A DNA stretch of 64,000 nucleotides from Hanstruepera ponticola. GTDB taxonomy: Bacteria; Bacteroidota; Bacteroidia; Flavobacteriales; Flavobacteriaceae. A model generated the notes under the pieces. The model was not told the origin of the DNA, did not search any database, and saw only the letters and a program-made list of their open reading frames with translations. Positions 1 to 8,602 of this stretch are shown one piece after another; the stretch's first letter is position 1, and every line of letters begins with the position of its first letter. The stretch lies in NCBI RefSeq assembly GCF_012931685.1, contig NZ_JABANC010000006.1, forward strand, positions 62,001 to 126,000, given 5' to 3'. A program made the position numbers and the translations under genes.

Positions 1-1821
1 ATATCCAGCACTATAACCACCTTGAAAAATATGTGAAAACGACGTACTCATACAGTTTTGGGTAACATCAGGATACAGGCGTGTGTTTTTAAAAGTTTCT
101 AGTTCATGATTTTTCACATCTTTGATGTTAGAAGGATCACCTCCATGCCAACTCATATCCAATAAACCAAAACTCAACTGTCGTAGTGTTTGCATGCCTT
201 CATGAAATGTAGCAGAAGCTTTTATTTTTTCAATTAGCTCCATTGGAATAAGGTCACCAGTTTCGTAGTGTGTCGCAAAAAGTTCTAACGCTTCTTTTTC
301 ATAACACCAATTTTCTAAAACTTGACTTGGTAATTCAACAAAATCCCAAAATACGCTAGTCCCAGATAGGCTAGGGTACGTTGTATTTGCAAGCATGCCG
401 TGTAAAGCGTGGCCAAATTCATGGAATAATGTTGTTACTTCGTTAAAAGTAAGTAATGAAGGTTTTGTTCTAGTAGGCTTTGTGAAATTACAAACTATGG
501 AAATATGTGGTCTACTGTTTTCACCATTCTTAACAAATTGCGGTTTGTAAACCGTCATCCAAGCACCATTTCTTTTGCCTGGCCTAGGGAAAAAGTCAGC
601 ATAGAAAATTGAAACCAAATCGCCAGTTTCGTTGGTAACTTTATAGGTTAAAACATCTTCATGGTATTTATCAATTATCGAGACTTCTTCAAACTTTAGG
701 CCGTATAATTTTTCAGCAATAGTAAAAACGCCACTAATAACGTTTTCAAGTTTAAAATAAGGTTTTAGCTTTTCGTCATCCAGATCAAATAGCTTTTGTT
801 TAAGTTTTTCAGAATAATAAGCACCATCCCATTTTTGTAATTGGTCAATATTATCTAGTTCTTTTGCAAATTTTTCCAAGTCCTTAAATTCACTTTCGGC
901 AGCTGGTTTAGCTTTTTCCAGAAGGTCATTAAGGAATGTTTCAACAGTTTGAGGATTTTTTGCCATGCGCTCTTCCAAAACAAAATGAGCATGGGTTTTA
1001 TAGCCCAATAAGTTGGCGCGCTCATGTCTTAATTTTGCAATTTGTAAAACGTTATTTTGATTATCATGTTTGTTATTTTGAAAGGCTTTTGCTCCAAATG
1101 CTATTGCTAGTTTTTTACGTAGTTCACGATTATCTGCATAAGTCATAAATGGTATATAACTAGGATAGTCCAAAGTAATAATCCAGCCTTTTTTGTCTTT
1201 GCTTTCAGCCATTTGCGCTGCAGCTTCTTTAGCGCCTTCCGGTAATCCTGAAAGATCATCTTCGTTTGTAAGGTGAAGTTCATAGTTGTTTGTTTCGGCT
1301 AATACATTTTCTCCAAATGTTAACTTCAGCTTACTCAATTGCTTATCAATGTCACGAAGTTGTTGCTTTTTGCTTTCAGATAAATTAGCACCATTTCTTG
1401 AAAAGCTTTTATACTTTTTATCTAATAGTGTTTGTTGTTCTTTAGTAAGATTTAGTTCGTTTTTTTGGTCATAAACAGCCTTTACGCGTTTGAATAAATC
1501 GGCATTTAACGTAATGTCATTACTAAATTCAGATAATAACGGTGAAACCTCTTGCGCTATTTTTTGAATCTCATCATTTGTTTCGGCTGAATTTAAATTG
1601 AAAAAAATACTTGAAATTCTATCTAATTGTTCACCAGCAAAATCTAGAGCTTCAAGCGTGTTTTCAAAAGTTGGTTCATCAGGATTTGAAGTGATGGTTT
1701 TAATTTCTGCTTTAGCATTTTCAATCCCTTTTTTAAAAGCAGGAAGAAAATGCTCATTCTTTATTTTTGAAAATGGTGCTGTATTAAATTGAGTATCAAA
1801 GGGTTTATTCAGGATGTTCAT
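1..1821 (-). CDS. dcp: M3 family metallopeptidase (peptidyl-dipeptidase Dcp-like), C-terminus cut by window edge
   Basis: The reading frame is open from an ATG at 1821 to the window edge, giving about 607 residues without a stop. The zinc-binding motif HEFGHALHG of M3 (thimet/Dcp/OpdA) peptidases is present, encoded near 390-440, in the context TLFHEFGHALHGMLANT. Upstream segments such as GAWMTVYKPQ and the downstream SGTSVFWDFVELPSQ are typical of the family. M3 peptidases are about 670-700 residues, so roughly 70-90 C-terminal residues lie outside the window. No signal peptide is seen at MNILNKPFDT, which suggests a cytoplasmic enzyme degrading short peptides. Dcp removes C-terminal dipeptides whereas OpdA is an endopeptidase; the sequence alone does not separate them with certainty. 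No clear TAnnTTTG element was found directly upstream. Confidence 0.93.
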   Translation of the reverse strand, partial: MNILNKPFDTQFNTAPFSKIKNEHFLPAFKKGIENAKAEIKTITSNPDEPTFENTLEALDFAGEQLDRISSIFFNLNSAETNDEIQKIAQEVSPLLSEFSNDITLNADLFKRVKAVYDQKNELNLTKEQQTLLDKKYKSFSRNGANLSESKKQQLRDIDKQLSKLKLTFGENVLAETNNYELHLTNEDDLSGLPEGAKEAAAQMAESKDKKGWIITLDYPSYIPFMTYADNRELRKKLAIAFGAKAFQNNKHDNQNNVLQIAKLRHERANLLGYKTHAHFVLEERMAKNPQTVETFLNDLLEKAKPAAESEFKDLEKFAKELDNIDQLQKWDGAYYSEKLKQKLFDLDDEKLKPYFKLENVISGVFTIAEKLYGLKFEEVSIIDKYHEDVLTYKVTNETGDLVSIFYADFFPRPGKRNGAWMTVYKPQFVKNGENSRPHISIVCNFTKPTRTKPSLLTFNEVTTLFHEFGHALHGMLANTTYPSLSGTSVFWDFVELPSQVLENWCYEKEALELFATHYETGDLIPMELIEKIKASATFHEGMQTLRQLSFGLLDMSWHGGDPSNIKDVKNHELETFKNTRLYPDVTQNCMSTSFSHIFQGGYSAGY

Positions 1822-1915
1822 ATATTGTTTTCATTCAATTGAAAATCAGCGTGTTATTTTTCTTACTAAATAATTGATTTTCTGTTTATTAACTTAATTT
1901 TAAGACCTTTTGGTC

Positions 1916-1945
1916 TTGCGAATATGATATTTAATATTACTTTTG
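1916..1945 (+). promoter_or_regulatory. Bacteroidota-type promoter facing right (TTG-N19-TACTTTTG)
   Basis: A TTG at 1916-1918 and TACTTTTG at 1938-1945 are separated by 19 bases, matching the TTG / TAnnTTTG consensus of Bacteroidota primary sigma promoters. No plus-strand protein gene follows before 3797, and the only thing downstream is a short stretch ending in a strong hairpin. It therefore probably drives a short non-coding transcript. Confidence 0.5.
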
Positions 1946-1950
1946 TGGCA

Positions 1951-2033
1951 GATTTTTCATGAGAGTTTAAAACTCTTTAAAAATTTATTGATTAATAGCG
2001 TTAAAAACCTCGGCAATTGCCGAGGTTTTTTTG
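1951..2033 (+). ncRNA. Candidate small RNA between dcp and purE
   Basis: The stretch starts about six bases after a well-formed promoter and ends in a hairpin whose plus-strand T-tract (2025-2032) is longer than its minus-strand one. A first stem-loop can be drawn with ATTTTT at 1952-1957 pairing with AAAAAT at 1979-1984 around an inner AGAGT/ACTCT stem (1962-1976). The second is the terminator stem at 2003-2030. It holds no open frame longer than three codons from an ATG. I infer an untranslated RNA of about 80 nt. I do not recognise its family, and its expression is unproven. Confidence 0.4.
2003..2032. terminator. Perfect-palindrome bidirectional terminator after purE
   Basis: AAAAACCTCGGC and GCCGAGGTTTTT form an uninterrupted stem around AATT. 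The hairpin lies immediately past the purE stop on the minus strand, and also ends in seven or eight T on the plus strand, so it can terminate transcription both ways. Confidence 0.85.
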
Positions 2034-2513
2034 TTATAAATCTTTTGAAGATTCTATGACTTTAGCCTTTAAACCTTCCTTATATTCAATAATTTTATTC
2101 AAGACAGCCTGATCATAACTTCCAATTATTTGAGCGGCTAAAATACCTGCGTTTTTAGCGCCATTAAGAGCAACAGTTGCCACTGGGACACCTCCAGGCA
2201 TTTGTAAAATTGATAATACAGAATCCCAACCATCAATGGAATTGCTACTTTTTACGGGAACACCAATTACTGGGAGTGGAGACAACGAAGCGATCATTCC
2301 AGGCAAGTGTGCTGCACCACCCGCTCCAGCGATAATGACCGAAAAACCTCTTGTGTGAGCATGTTTACCATAATCGAATAATTTTTCAGGTGTTCTATGT
2401 GCCGAAACAATATCGACTTCTACTTCAATATTCAATTCTTTTAAGATGTTTATAGCGTCTTGCATAATAGGCAAATCGCTTTTACTTCCCATAATAACTC
2501 CAACTTTACTCAT
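2034..2513 (-). CDS. purE: N5-carboxyaminoimidazole ribonucleotide mutase, PurE class I
   Basis: PurE moves the carboxyl group of N5-CAIR to C4 to give CAIR in de novo purine synthesis. The 159-residue protein starts with VGVIMGSKSDLPIMQDA and contains SAHRTPEKLFDYG and the glycine-rich GAGGAAHLPGMIAS loop, all class I PurE signatures that bind the substrate phosphate and ribose. The length is normal for the family. It lies two bases downstream of purK and is probably co-transcribed and translationally coupled with it. The pair ends at the palindromic terminator. Confidence 0.97.
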   Translation of the reverse strand: MSKVGVIMGSKSDLPIMQDAINILKELNIEVEVDIVSAHRTPEKLFDYGKHAHTRGFSVIIAGAGGAAHLPGMIASLSPLPVIGVPVKSSNSIDGWDSVLSILQMPGGVPVATVALNGAKNAGILAAQIIGSYDQAVLNKIIEYKEGLKAKVIESSKDL

Positions 2514-2515
2514 AA

Positions 2516-3670
2516 TTATTCGCTTATAACTTTAATAGTATTTTTAACATGTTCGGCAATTTGTCTAGCTTCATCAATATTTTCATGCACTATCGTAACA
2601 TGTCCCATTTTTCTGAATGGTCGTGTTTGTTTTTTGCCATAAATATGCGGTGTAACACCATCCATTTTCATAATGGCTTCAATGTTTTCATATTTTACAT
2701 TACCTGTATATCCTTCAGCACCAACTAAATTAACCATGATACCACCAACTTTACTGTTGGTTTTCCCTAACGGTAAATTAAGGATGGCTCTAATATGTTG
2801 TTCAAACTGCGAGGTATAACTAGCCTCAATAGATTGATGGCCAGAATTATGTGGTCTTGGAGCTACTTCGTTAACTAGAATATCATTGTTTTGTGTTTGG
2901 AACATTTCAACAGCTAGTAATCCAACATGATTAAAAGCTTCAGAAACTTGTAAAGCTACTTGTTGAGCTTTTTCAGCAACAGGCTTCTCAATTCGCGCTG
3001 GACAAATAACATATTCAACTTGATTAGCCTCTGGATGAAACTCCATTTCTACAACTGGGTAGGTTTTTACATCACCAGCTACATTTCTAGCTACAATTAC
3101 AGATAACTCATTTTTAAAAGGAATCATGTCTTCAGCAATACATTCCACATTCGGTAGATTGTCCAAATCTTTTAGAGAGCGCACCACTTTAACGCCATTA
3201 CCATCGTATCCAAATTGAGCACTCTTCCATACAAAAGGAAACTCTAAACCACCATTGCTAACTGCATCTTCAATTTCTGACGTATATGCAAAACGCGTGA
3301 ATTCTGCAGTTGGAATGTCATGGTCACGGTAAAATAATTTTTGCGTCGCTTTATTTTGAATAGTGCGTAGTGTTTTGGAACTCGGATAAACTTTTATGCC
3401 CTGCTTTTCAAGAGTTTCAAGCGCATCTGTATTGACGTTTTCAATTTCAAAAGTTAAGATGTCAACATCTTTCCCAAACGTAACAACGGTGTCATAATCC
3501 ATTAAATCACCAACATGAAAATCATTTGAAGCTATCTTACAAGGAGCCTCTGGACTTGGATCCAAAACTTTGGTAAAAATATCAAACTTACGGGTTTCGG
3601 TAAGCATCATTTTTCCTAGTTGACCGCCACCTAGAATGCCAAGCTTAAATTCAGAAGAGAAAAAATTCAT
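2516..3670 (-). CDS. purK: 5-(carboxyamino)imidazole ribonucleotide synthase PurK
   Basis: PurK carboxylates AIR with ATP and bicarbonate to give N5-CAIR, the substrate of the adjacent PurE. The protein begins with a dinucleotide-fold-like segment KLGILGGGQLGKMM. It has the ATP-grasp body with FPFVWKSAQFGYDGNGV, and the C-terminal metal/ATP-binding NEVAPRPHNSGHQSIEA. I place the start at the ATG at 3670 (MNFFSSEFKLG, 384 residues). An in-frame upstream start at 3688 would overlap the probable -7 promoter element and adds six non-conserved residues. Confidence 0.96.
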   Translation of the reverse strand: MNFFSSEFKLGILGGGQLGKMMLTETRKFDIFTKVLDPSPEAPCKIASNDFHVGDLMDYDTVVTFGKDVDILTFEIENVNTDALETLEKQGIKVYPSSKTLRTIQNKATQKLFYRDHDIPTAEFTRFAYTSEIEDAVSNGGLEFPFVWKSAQFGYDGNGVKVVRSLKDLDNLPNVECIAEDMIPFKNELSVIVARNVAGDVKTYPVVEMEFHPEANQVEYVICPARIEKPVAEKAQQVALQVSEAFNHVGLLAVEMFQTQNNDILVNEVAPRPHNSGHQSIEASYTSQFEQHIRAILNLPLGKTNSKVGGIMVNLVGAEGYTGNVKYENIEAIMKMDGVTPHIYGKKQTRPFRKMGHVTIVHENIDEARQIAEHVKNTIKVISE

Positions 3671-3685
3671 TGTCTTGATTTTGCA

Positions 3686-3693
3686 CAAAAGTA
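3686..3693 (-). promoter_or_regulatory. Probable -7 element (TACTTTTG) for purKE
   Basis: Read on the minus strand this is TACTTTTG, a perfect TAnnTTTG element 16 bases upstream of the purK ATG. No clean TTG is found at the usual 19-base spacing, so only the -7 part is supported. Confidence 0.45.
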
Positions 3694-3767
3694 CAAATCA
3701 AAATCCTCTGAAAAAACTAAATGCCAAACAATCTAAATGAGAATTCGTAAAACGTTAATCAAATGAT

Positions 3768-3775
3768 TATCTTTG
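3768..3775 (+). promoter_or_regulatory. Probable -7 element (TATCTTTG) for hpt-adk
   Basis: TATCTTTG matches TAnnTTTG and ends 21 bases before the GTG start at 3797, giving a leader of about 15 nt. A -33 TTG at the right spacing is not evident. Confidence 0.5.
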
Positions 3776-3796
3776 CGTTTCTAAAATAATTAGTAA

Positions 3797-4906
3797 GTGA
3801 TTAAACTCCACGATTTATACTTCAAGCCTTTTATCTCTGAACAGGACATTCAAGATGCTGTTTCTAGAATGGTTAACACCATTGCAAATGATTTAGCTGA
3901 TGAAGTTCCAGTGTTTATTGGAATTTTGAATGGGTCGTTTATGTTTGTGAGTGACTTTGTAAAGAAATATCCAAAGCCATGTGAGGTTACATTTATAAAG
4001 TTAGCATCTTACGAAGGCGTTAAATCAAGTGAAGATATTCAACGCTTAATTGGATTAACCCAAGATTTAACTGGTAGAACAGTTGTTATTTTAGAAGACA
4101 TTATTGATTCTGGTAATACCTTGAATGAAGTGCATCGTATTTTTAAAAATGAAAATGTTAAGCAATTGCTTATTGCAACATTGTTTTACAAACCGGAAGC
4201 ATACAAGAAAGACTTTAAATTACATTATGTAGGTATTGAAATTCCAAATAAGTTTATAGTTGGTTACGGACTTGACTATGATGGTTTGGGTAGGGATTTG
4301 CCTGAAATATATCAACAAAAAACAACACAGCACATGACAAATATCGTACTATTTGGCCCTCCAGGAGCTGGAAAAGGAACGCAAGCCAATTTTTTAAAAG
4401 AGAAGTATAATTTGGTACACATTTCAACAGGAGATGTGTTTCGATTTAACATAAAGAATGAAACGGCTTTAGGAATGTTGGCAAAATCGTTTATGGATAA
4501 AGGCGAATTAGTTCCTGATCAAGTAACTATTGATATGTTAAATGCTGAAGTAGAAAAAAATGCGGATGCTAAAGGTTTTATTTTTGATGGATTCCCAAGA
4601 ACCAATGCTCAAGCAGAAGCTTTAGATAAACTCATGGATAGCAAGGATTCGCAAATTAATGCCATGATTGCTCTTGAGGTTGATGATGAAATCTTGGTTG
4701 AACGCCTTTTAGAACGTGGAAAGAGTAGTGGTCGTGCCGATGATGCTGATGAATCCATTATAAGAAACCGAATTACAGAATACTATAAAAAAACAGCTAT
4801 TTTGAAGGACTATTATGCTGAACAAAATAAATATTTTGGTGTAGATGGTGTTGGCAGTATTGAAGATATTACTGAACGCTTGAGTGACGTAATTGATAAA
4901 TTATAG
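3797..4906 (+). CDS. adk: Fusion of hypoxanthine phosphoribosyltransferase and adenylate kinase
   Basis: Residues 1 to about 178 form a type I phosphoribosyltransferase. The PRPP-binding loop VVILEDIIDSGNTL and FIGILNGSFMFVSDF match Hpt, which salvages hypoxanthine or guanine. From residue 180 (MTNIVLFGPPGAGKGTQ) a complete adenylate kinase follows, with the P-loop GPPGAGKGT, the AMP-binding STGDVFR, DGFPRT, and a short LID (GKSSGRADDAD) lacking zinc cysteines. The start is GTG, chosen because residues right after it already match Hpt proteins. An internal ATG at 4334, preceded by an A-rich tract, could also yield a stand-alone kinase of 190 residues. Fusing nucleotide salvage to AMP/ADP balance fits one metabolic role. 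The fusion appears intact, without a frameshift. Confidence 0.93.
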   Translation: MIKLHDLYFKPFISEQDIQDAVSRMVNTIANDLADEVPVFIGILNGSFMFVSDFVKKYPKPCEVTFIKLASYEGVKSSEDIQRLIGLTQDLTGRTVVILEDIIDSGNTLNEVHRIFKNENVKQLLIATLFYKPEAYKKDFKLHYVGIEIPNKFIVGYGLDYDGLGRDLPEIYQQKTTQHMTNIVLFGPPGAGKGTQANFLKEKYNLVHISTGDVFRFNIKNETALGMLAKSFMDKGELVPDQVTIDMLNAEVEKNADAKGFIFDGFPRTNAQAEALDKLMDSKDSQINAMIALEVDDEILVERLLERGKSSGRADDADESIIRNRITEYYKKTAILKDYYAEQNKYFGVDGVGSIEDITERLSDVIDKL

Positions 4907-4908
4907 TT

Positions 4909-4934
4909 GTCATTCCTGCGAAGGCAGGAATCTC
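4909..4934 (+). repeat. Dispersed hairpin repeat, copy 1
   Basis: The sequence GTCATTCCTGCGAAGGCAGG (continued by AATCTC) has CATTCCTGC and GCAGGAAT-type arms and forms a hairpin two bases after the adk stop codon. A near-identical copy lies in reverse orientation at 61124-61150, immediately after the lysS stop. It resembles a REP-like extragenic palindrome. A short T-run lies downstream, so a terminator-like role is possible. Confidence 0.7.
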
Positions 4935-4989
4935 ATAAACCTTTTTTAAGAATTAATTCAAAAAATCCCTTGTTCGAGGGAAGTTAAAC

Positions 4990-5988
4990 ATGACTGAAGG
5001 AAACTTTGTTGATTATGTAAAGCTTTATGTAGCCTCCGGAAATGGAGGTAAAGGTTCAGCGCATTTACATCGTGAAAAATATATTGAAAAAGGTGGTCCT
5101 GATGGTGGCGATGGTGGTCGTGGTGGTCACGTAATTATAAGAGGTAACGAGAATCTTTGGACACTTTACACTTATAAATTTAAACGTCATTTTAAAGCTG
5201 GTCATGGTGAACATGGTAGTAAACAGCGCAGTACTGGTGCAGATGGTGAAGATGTTTACATGGACGTGCCGTTAGGAACTGTTGTTCGCGACAAGGAAAC
5301 CAATAATATCTTATTTGAAATCACAGACCATGGTGAAGAGAAAATAATAGCCGAAGGAGGCATGGGAGGACGTGGAAACTGGCATTTTAAAAGTTCTACA
5401 AATCAAACACCTCGCTATGCCCAACCAGGAATTCCAGGGCAAGAATGTGAAATAATCCTAGAGTTAAAAGTACTAGCGGATGTCGGGTTGGTTGGATTTC
5501 CAAATGCTGGAAAGTCCACGTTATTATCAGTTATCACTTCGGCTAAACCAAAAATAGCAGATTACGAATTCACCACACTAAAACCCAATTTAGGTATTGT
5601 TGAATATCGGGATCATCAAACATTTGTAATGGCTGATATTCCTGGAATTATTGAAGGCGCTGCTGAAGGACGTGGTTTAGGACATTATTTTTTGAGACAT
5701 ATTGAACGTAATTCGGTTTTATTGTTTTTGATACCAGCAGATGCCGATGATATTAAAAAGCAATACGATATACTTTTAGATGAATTGAAACGCTATAATC
5801 CTGAAATGCTTGATAAGGAACGATTAATAGCTATTTCAAAAAGTGATATGCTTGATGAAGAATTGAAGGCTGAATTAAAGGAAGAACTGGATAACAATTT
5901 ACCAATAGATTATTTATTTATATCTTCCGTTGCTCAAAAAGGTCTTCAGGAGTTAAAAGATAAACTGTGGGCTATGTTACAATTATAA
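4990..5988 (+). CDS. obgE: GTPase ObgE/CgtA
   Basis: Obg is an essential GTPase that acts in large ribosomal subunit maturation and stress signalling. The N-terminal Obg fold is clear from its glycine-rich repeats ([30 protein letters not shown], around residues 13-46). The G domain follows at about residue 160, with the P-loop [10 protein letters not shown], the G3 motif [16 protein letters not shown] and the G4 motif ISKSD. At 332 residues it lacks the C-terminal OCT domain, as is usual in Bacteroidota. It sits between adk and a channel gene and probably shares their transcript. Confidence 0.97.
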   Translation: MTEGNFVDYVKLYVASGNGGKGSAHLHREKYIEKGGPDGGDGGRGGHVIIRGNENLWTLYTYKFKRHFKAGHGEHGSKQRSTGADGEDVYMDVPLGTVVRDKETNNILFEITDHGEEKIIAEGGMGGRGNWHFKSSTNQTPRYAQPGIPGQECEIILELKVLADVGLVGFPNAGKSTLLSVITSAKPKIADYEFTTLKPNLGIVEYRDHQTFVMADIPGIIEGAAEGRGLGHYFLRHIERNSVLLFLIPADADDIKKQYDILLDELKRYNPEMLDKERLIAISKSDMLDEELKAELKEELDNNLPIDYLFISSVAQKGLQELKDKLWAMLQL

Positions 5989-6000
5989 ACTATTTTCAGT

Positions 6001-6708
6001 GTGAGGCAGTATATTAAAAATATTGTTGAGTTCAACGATAATAGAGCCAGTAAAGTATTTGCTATTTTCATTCAATGTTTGATTTTATTATCAATCATTA
6101 CGTTTTCAATTGAAACTATTCCCAATTTAATGCCCGAAACCAAAACCGTTTTATATGGTATTGAAGTATTTTGTGTTGTAGTTTTCACTATTGAGTATCT
6201 GTTAAGAATTTATGTAGCAGATAGTAAACCGAAGTTTATATTTAGTTTTTTTGGAATAATAGACTTTCTGGCCATTCTACCATTTTATTTATCCTTTGGA
6301 GTTGATTTACGCTCATTAAGGGCCTTACGGTTTTTGAGGCTTTTCAGAATATTGAAGCTCGTTAGATATAATCGTGCCATGATTCAGTTTACAACAGCCA
6401 TAAAATCGGCAAAAGAGGAGATATTATTATTTCTATTTATCACGCTTATTTTAATTTATTTCTCCTCGGTTGGAATTTATTATTTTGAAAACGAAGCGCA
6501 ACCGGAACACTTTTCATCAATTTTTGATAGTCTTTGGTGGGCTATTGTAACCCTTACTACTGTTGGCTATGGTGATGTATATCCAATAACTGTGGGCGGA
6601 AAAGTCTTTACGTTTTTTATTCTACTCATAGGATTGGGAATTGTTGCTATACCAACTGGAATTATTTCTTCGGCACTAACTAAATCGGTTGATAAGAAAG
6701 ACGCTTAA
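6001..6708 (+). CDS. Voltage-gated-type potassium channel (ion transporter family)
   Basis: The 235-residue inner-membrane protein has six predicted membrane segments. The fourth carries regularly spaced arginines (LRSLRALRFLRLFRILK), the hallmark of an S4 voltage sensor. The pore loop contains the potassium selectivity filter TVGYGDVYP, followed by a final S6 helix. No cytoplasmic RCK or cyclic-nucleotide domain follows. The start is GTG 12 bases after the obgE stop. It probably passively conducts K+ and affects membrane potential. Its substrate selectivity follows from the filter; gating is inferred. Confidence 0.9.
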   Translation: MRQYIKNIVEFNDNRASKVFAIFIQCLILLSIITFSIETIPNLMPETKTVLYGIEVFCVVVFTIEYLLRIYVADSKPKFIFSFFGIIDFLAILPFYLSFGVDLRSLRALRFLRLFRILKLVRYNRAMIQFTTAIKSAKEEILLFLFITLILIYFSSVGIYYFENEAQPEHFSSIFDSLWWAIVTLTTVGYGDVYPITVGGKVFTFFILLIGLGIVAIPTGIISSALTKSVDKKDA

Positions 6709-6731
6709 TTTTTATTATCTTTAAAAGAAAA

Positions 6732-7238
6732 ATGAAAAGATTTTTCACACTCATTTTCTGCATAGTTCTTTTTTCATGTGGTGTTACAGTAAACTACGAT
6801 TATGAAAAAGGCACTGATTTTAGTCAGTATAAAACGTATCATTATTTTGATGACATGAAAACAGGATTAAGTGAATTAGATTCCAAACGTTTTTTTGGCG
6901 TTTTAGACAAAGCCATGACAGCCAAGGGATTTACATTATCTGAAACACCTGATTTCATAATTGATATTAAAAGTGAAACCTATCAATCTGCTCAAAGTTC
7001 AACAGTTGGTTTTGGAGTTGGTACTGGAGGTGGAGGTGTATCAGTTGGTATGCCAGTTGGTGAAGGCAATATGAGCAGACAAATTATTTTTGATTTTGTT
7101 GATGGTAAAACCCAACAACTTATTTGGCAAGCCATCAGTTCTGAACCCAATTTACCTGAAAATACACCTGATGCACGAGAAGCTCAATTTAGAGCTGTTG
7201 TAATGAAAGTTTTGGACGGATTTCCTCCCAAAAAATAG
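6732..7238 (+). CDS. DUF4136-type lipoprotein
   Basis: The protein opens with a lipoprotein signal peptide ending in the lipobox LFSC (cysteine at residue 16), so the mature protein is anchored in the envelope. The following segment NYDYEKGTDFSQYKTYHYFD and the C-terminal REAQFRAVVMKVLDGFPPK match the DUF4136 layout of about 170 residues. A glycine-rich stretch (VGFGVGTGGGGVSVGMPVG) sits in the middle. No enzymatic residues are recognised and the function is unknown. It follows the channel gene by 23 bases. Confidence 0.8.
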   Translation: MKRFFTLIFCIVLFSCGVTVNYDYEKGTDFSQYKTYHYFDDMKTGLSELDSKRFFGVLDKAMTAKGFTLSETPDFIIDIKSETYQSAQSSTVGFGVGTGGGGVSVGMPVGEGNMSRQIIFDFVDGKTQQLIWQAISSEPNLPENTPDAREAQFRAVVMKVLDGFPPKK

Positions 7239-7313
7239 TATTATAAATATTGAATCGCATTAACAAATTTGTTTCTGCTGTACTTAAATAATTTAATTCA
7301 AAACAATAATAAA

Positions 7314-7874
7314 ATGAAAACACTTGTAAAAATTTTACTCGCACTTTTGATTTCTGTTTCCGTAAAAGCTCAAAATACAGTTGGACCTTTGGACGGTTAT
7401 ACACCTCAAGTTGGAACTCTAGTGTCCATGCTTAATGACATGAAAAATCGTGTGGAGCGTACTGTAGGTAATTTGTCAGTAGAAGAATTGGATTATTTGA
7501 TGGATGACAAATCGAATAGAATAGGTTCTCTAATTATGCACTTGGCAGCTACTGAAAAATTTTATCAAGTCTATACCTTTGAAGGTCGGGAATTCAATAA
7601 AGAAGAGGAAGAACAATGGGGAACAGCCATGAGTTTAGGTGAAGAAGCGCGTGACAAATATCAAGGCCATGATGTTCAATATTATTTAGACGCCTATACC
7701 GAAGTGCGAAATAAAACTATGGAACTGATGAAGCAAAAAGACGATGCTTGGCTAGCTGAATTAAATGCTGCAGGAAACATGAATTACCATTGGGCTTGGT
7801 ACCACGTTATGGAACATCAATCTAGTCATTTGGGACAAATATTATTACTCAAAAAACGATTACCAAATAAATAG
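7314..7874 (+). CDS. Secreted DinB-like four-helix protein
   Basis: The start is placed at the ATG opening MKTLVKILLALLISVSVKAQ, a clear Sec signal peptide cleaved after A19. An upstream in-frame start at 7269 would bury it. The mature part has three histidines in DinB-like positions (IMHLAATEKFYQ, HVMEHQSSHLGQ), which in the DinB/YfiT superfamily bind a divalent metal. DinB-like enzymes include thiol transferases, and most flavobacterial ones are uncharacterised. Export to the periplasm is unusual for the superfamily but common in this family of organisms. The downstream SDR gene begins four bases later, which suggests one operon. Confidence 0.8.
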   Translation: MKTLVKILLALLISVSVKAQNTVGPLDGYTPQVGTLVSMLNDMKNRVERTVGNLSVEELDYLMDDKSNRIGSLIMHLAATEKFYQVYTFEGREFNKEEEEQWGTAMSLGEEARDKYQGHDVQYYLDAYTEVRNKTMELMKQKDDAWLAELNAAGNMNYHWAWYHVMEHQSSHLGQILLLKKRLPNK

Positions 7875-7877
7875 ATA

Positions 7878-8600
7878 ATGAATTTAAAAAATAAAGTAGC
7901 ATTAGTAACAGGAGGAAGTAAGGGTATTGGTTTTGGTGTCGCTCAAAGTTTGCTTAACCAAGGTATACATGTTGCTATTACAAGTAGAAGTAGTTCGGCT
8001 GCAAGTGAAGCTGCAAGCTTATTAAACGCAAAAAAGAATACTGATGCAAAAGCGATTGGTTTGCAAGCAGATGTTCGCAATTTAGAAAGTCAAAAAGGTG
8101 CAGTGAACCAAGTTTTAGAAAGTTTTGGATCTTTAGATGTTGTGGTTGCCAATGCTGGAATAGGGCATTTTGCTAGCATTGAAGACTTAACTAGCGAACA
8201 ATGGCAGGAAACCATAGACACCAATTTAACAGGTGCTTTTTATACCATAAAAGCGAGTGTAGATGCTTTAAAGGCTTCAAAAGGTTATTATATTACTATT
8301 TCAAGTTTGGCAGGCACAAATTTCTTTGCAAATGGGTCTGCTTACAATGCGAGTAAGTTTGGAGTTACCGGATTTACGCAAGCAGTCATGCTAGATTTAA
8401 GGAAATATGGTATTAAAGTGAGTACCATTATGCCTGGTTCTGTGTCTACACATTTTAATGGTAATGAACCAAGCGATAGTGATGCTTGGAAAATACAGAG
8501 TGAAGATATTGGCCAACTGGTTGTTCATTTATTAAAAATGCATCCACGAACACTACCAAGTAAAATTGAAGTGCGTCCAACAACACCGCCAAGTAAATAA
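7878..8600 (+). CDS. SDR-family NAD(P)-dependent oxidoreductase
   Basis: The 240-residue Rossmann protein has the cofactor motif VTGGSKGIGFG (TGxxxGxG) at residues 10-20, the NAG motif (VVANAGIGHF), and the catalytic Ser-Tyr-Lys set in ISSLAG and YNASKFG. These are the signatures of classical short-chain dehydrogenases/reductases. The substrate cannot be deduced; relatives are often annotated as 3-oxoacyl-ACP reductase-like. It ends in a bidirectional terminator shared with the convergent macroglobulin gene. Confidence 0.92.
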   Translation: MNLKNKVALVTGGSKGIGFGVAQSLLNQGIHVAITSRSSSAASEAASLLNAKKNTDAKAIGLQADVRNLESQKGAVNQVLESFGSLDVVVANAGIGHFASIEDLTSEQWQETIDTNLTGAFYTIKASVDALKASKGYYITISSLAGTNFFANGSAYNASKFGVTGFTQAVMLDLRKYGIKVSTIMPGSVSTHFNGNEPSDSDAWKIQSEDIGQLVVHLLKMHPRTLPSKIEVRPTTPPSK

Positions 8601-8602
8601 AA

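Noticed and set aside
1822-2033. Possible purine riboswitch upstream of dcp or beside purE
   Set aside because: The gap lies downstream of purE, not upstream of purK, and no purine-riboswitch three-way junction is visible.
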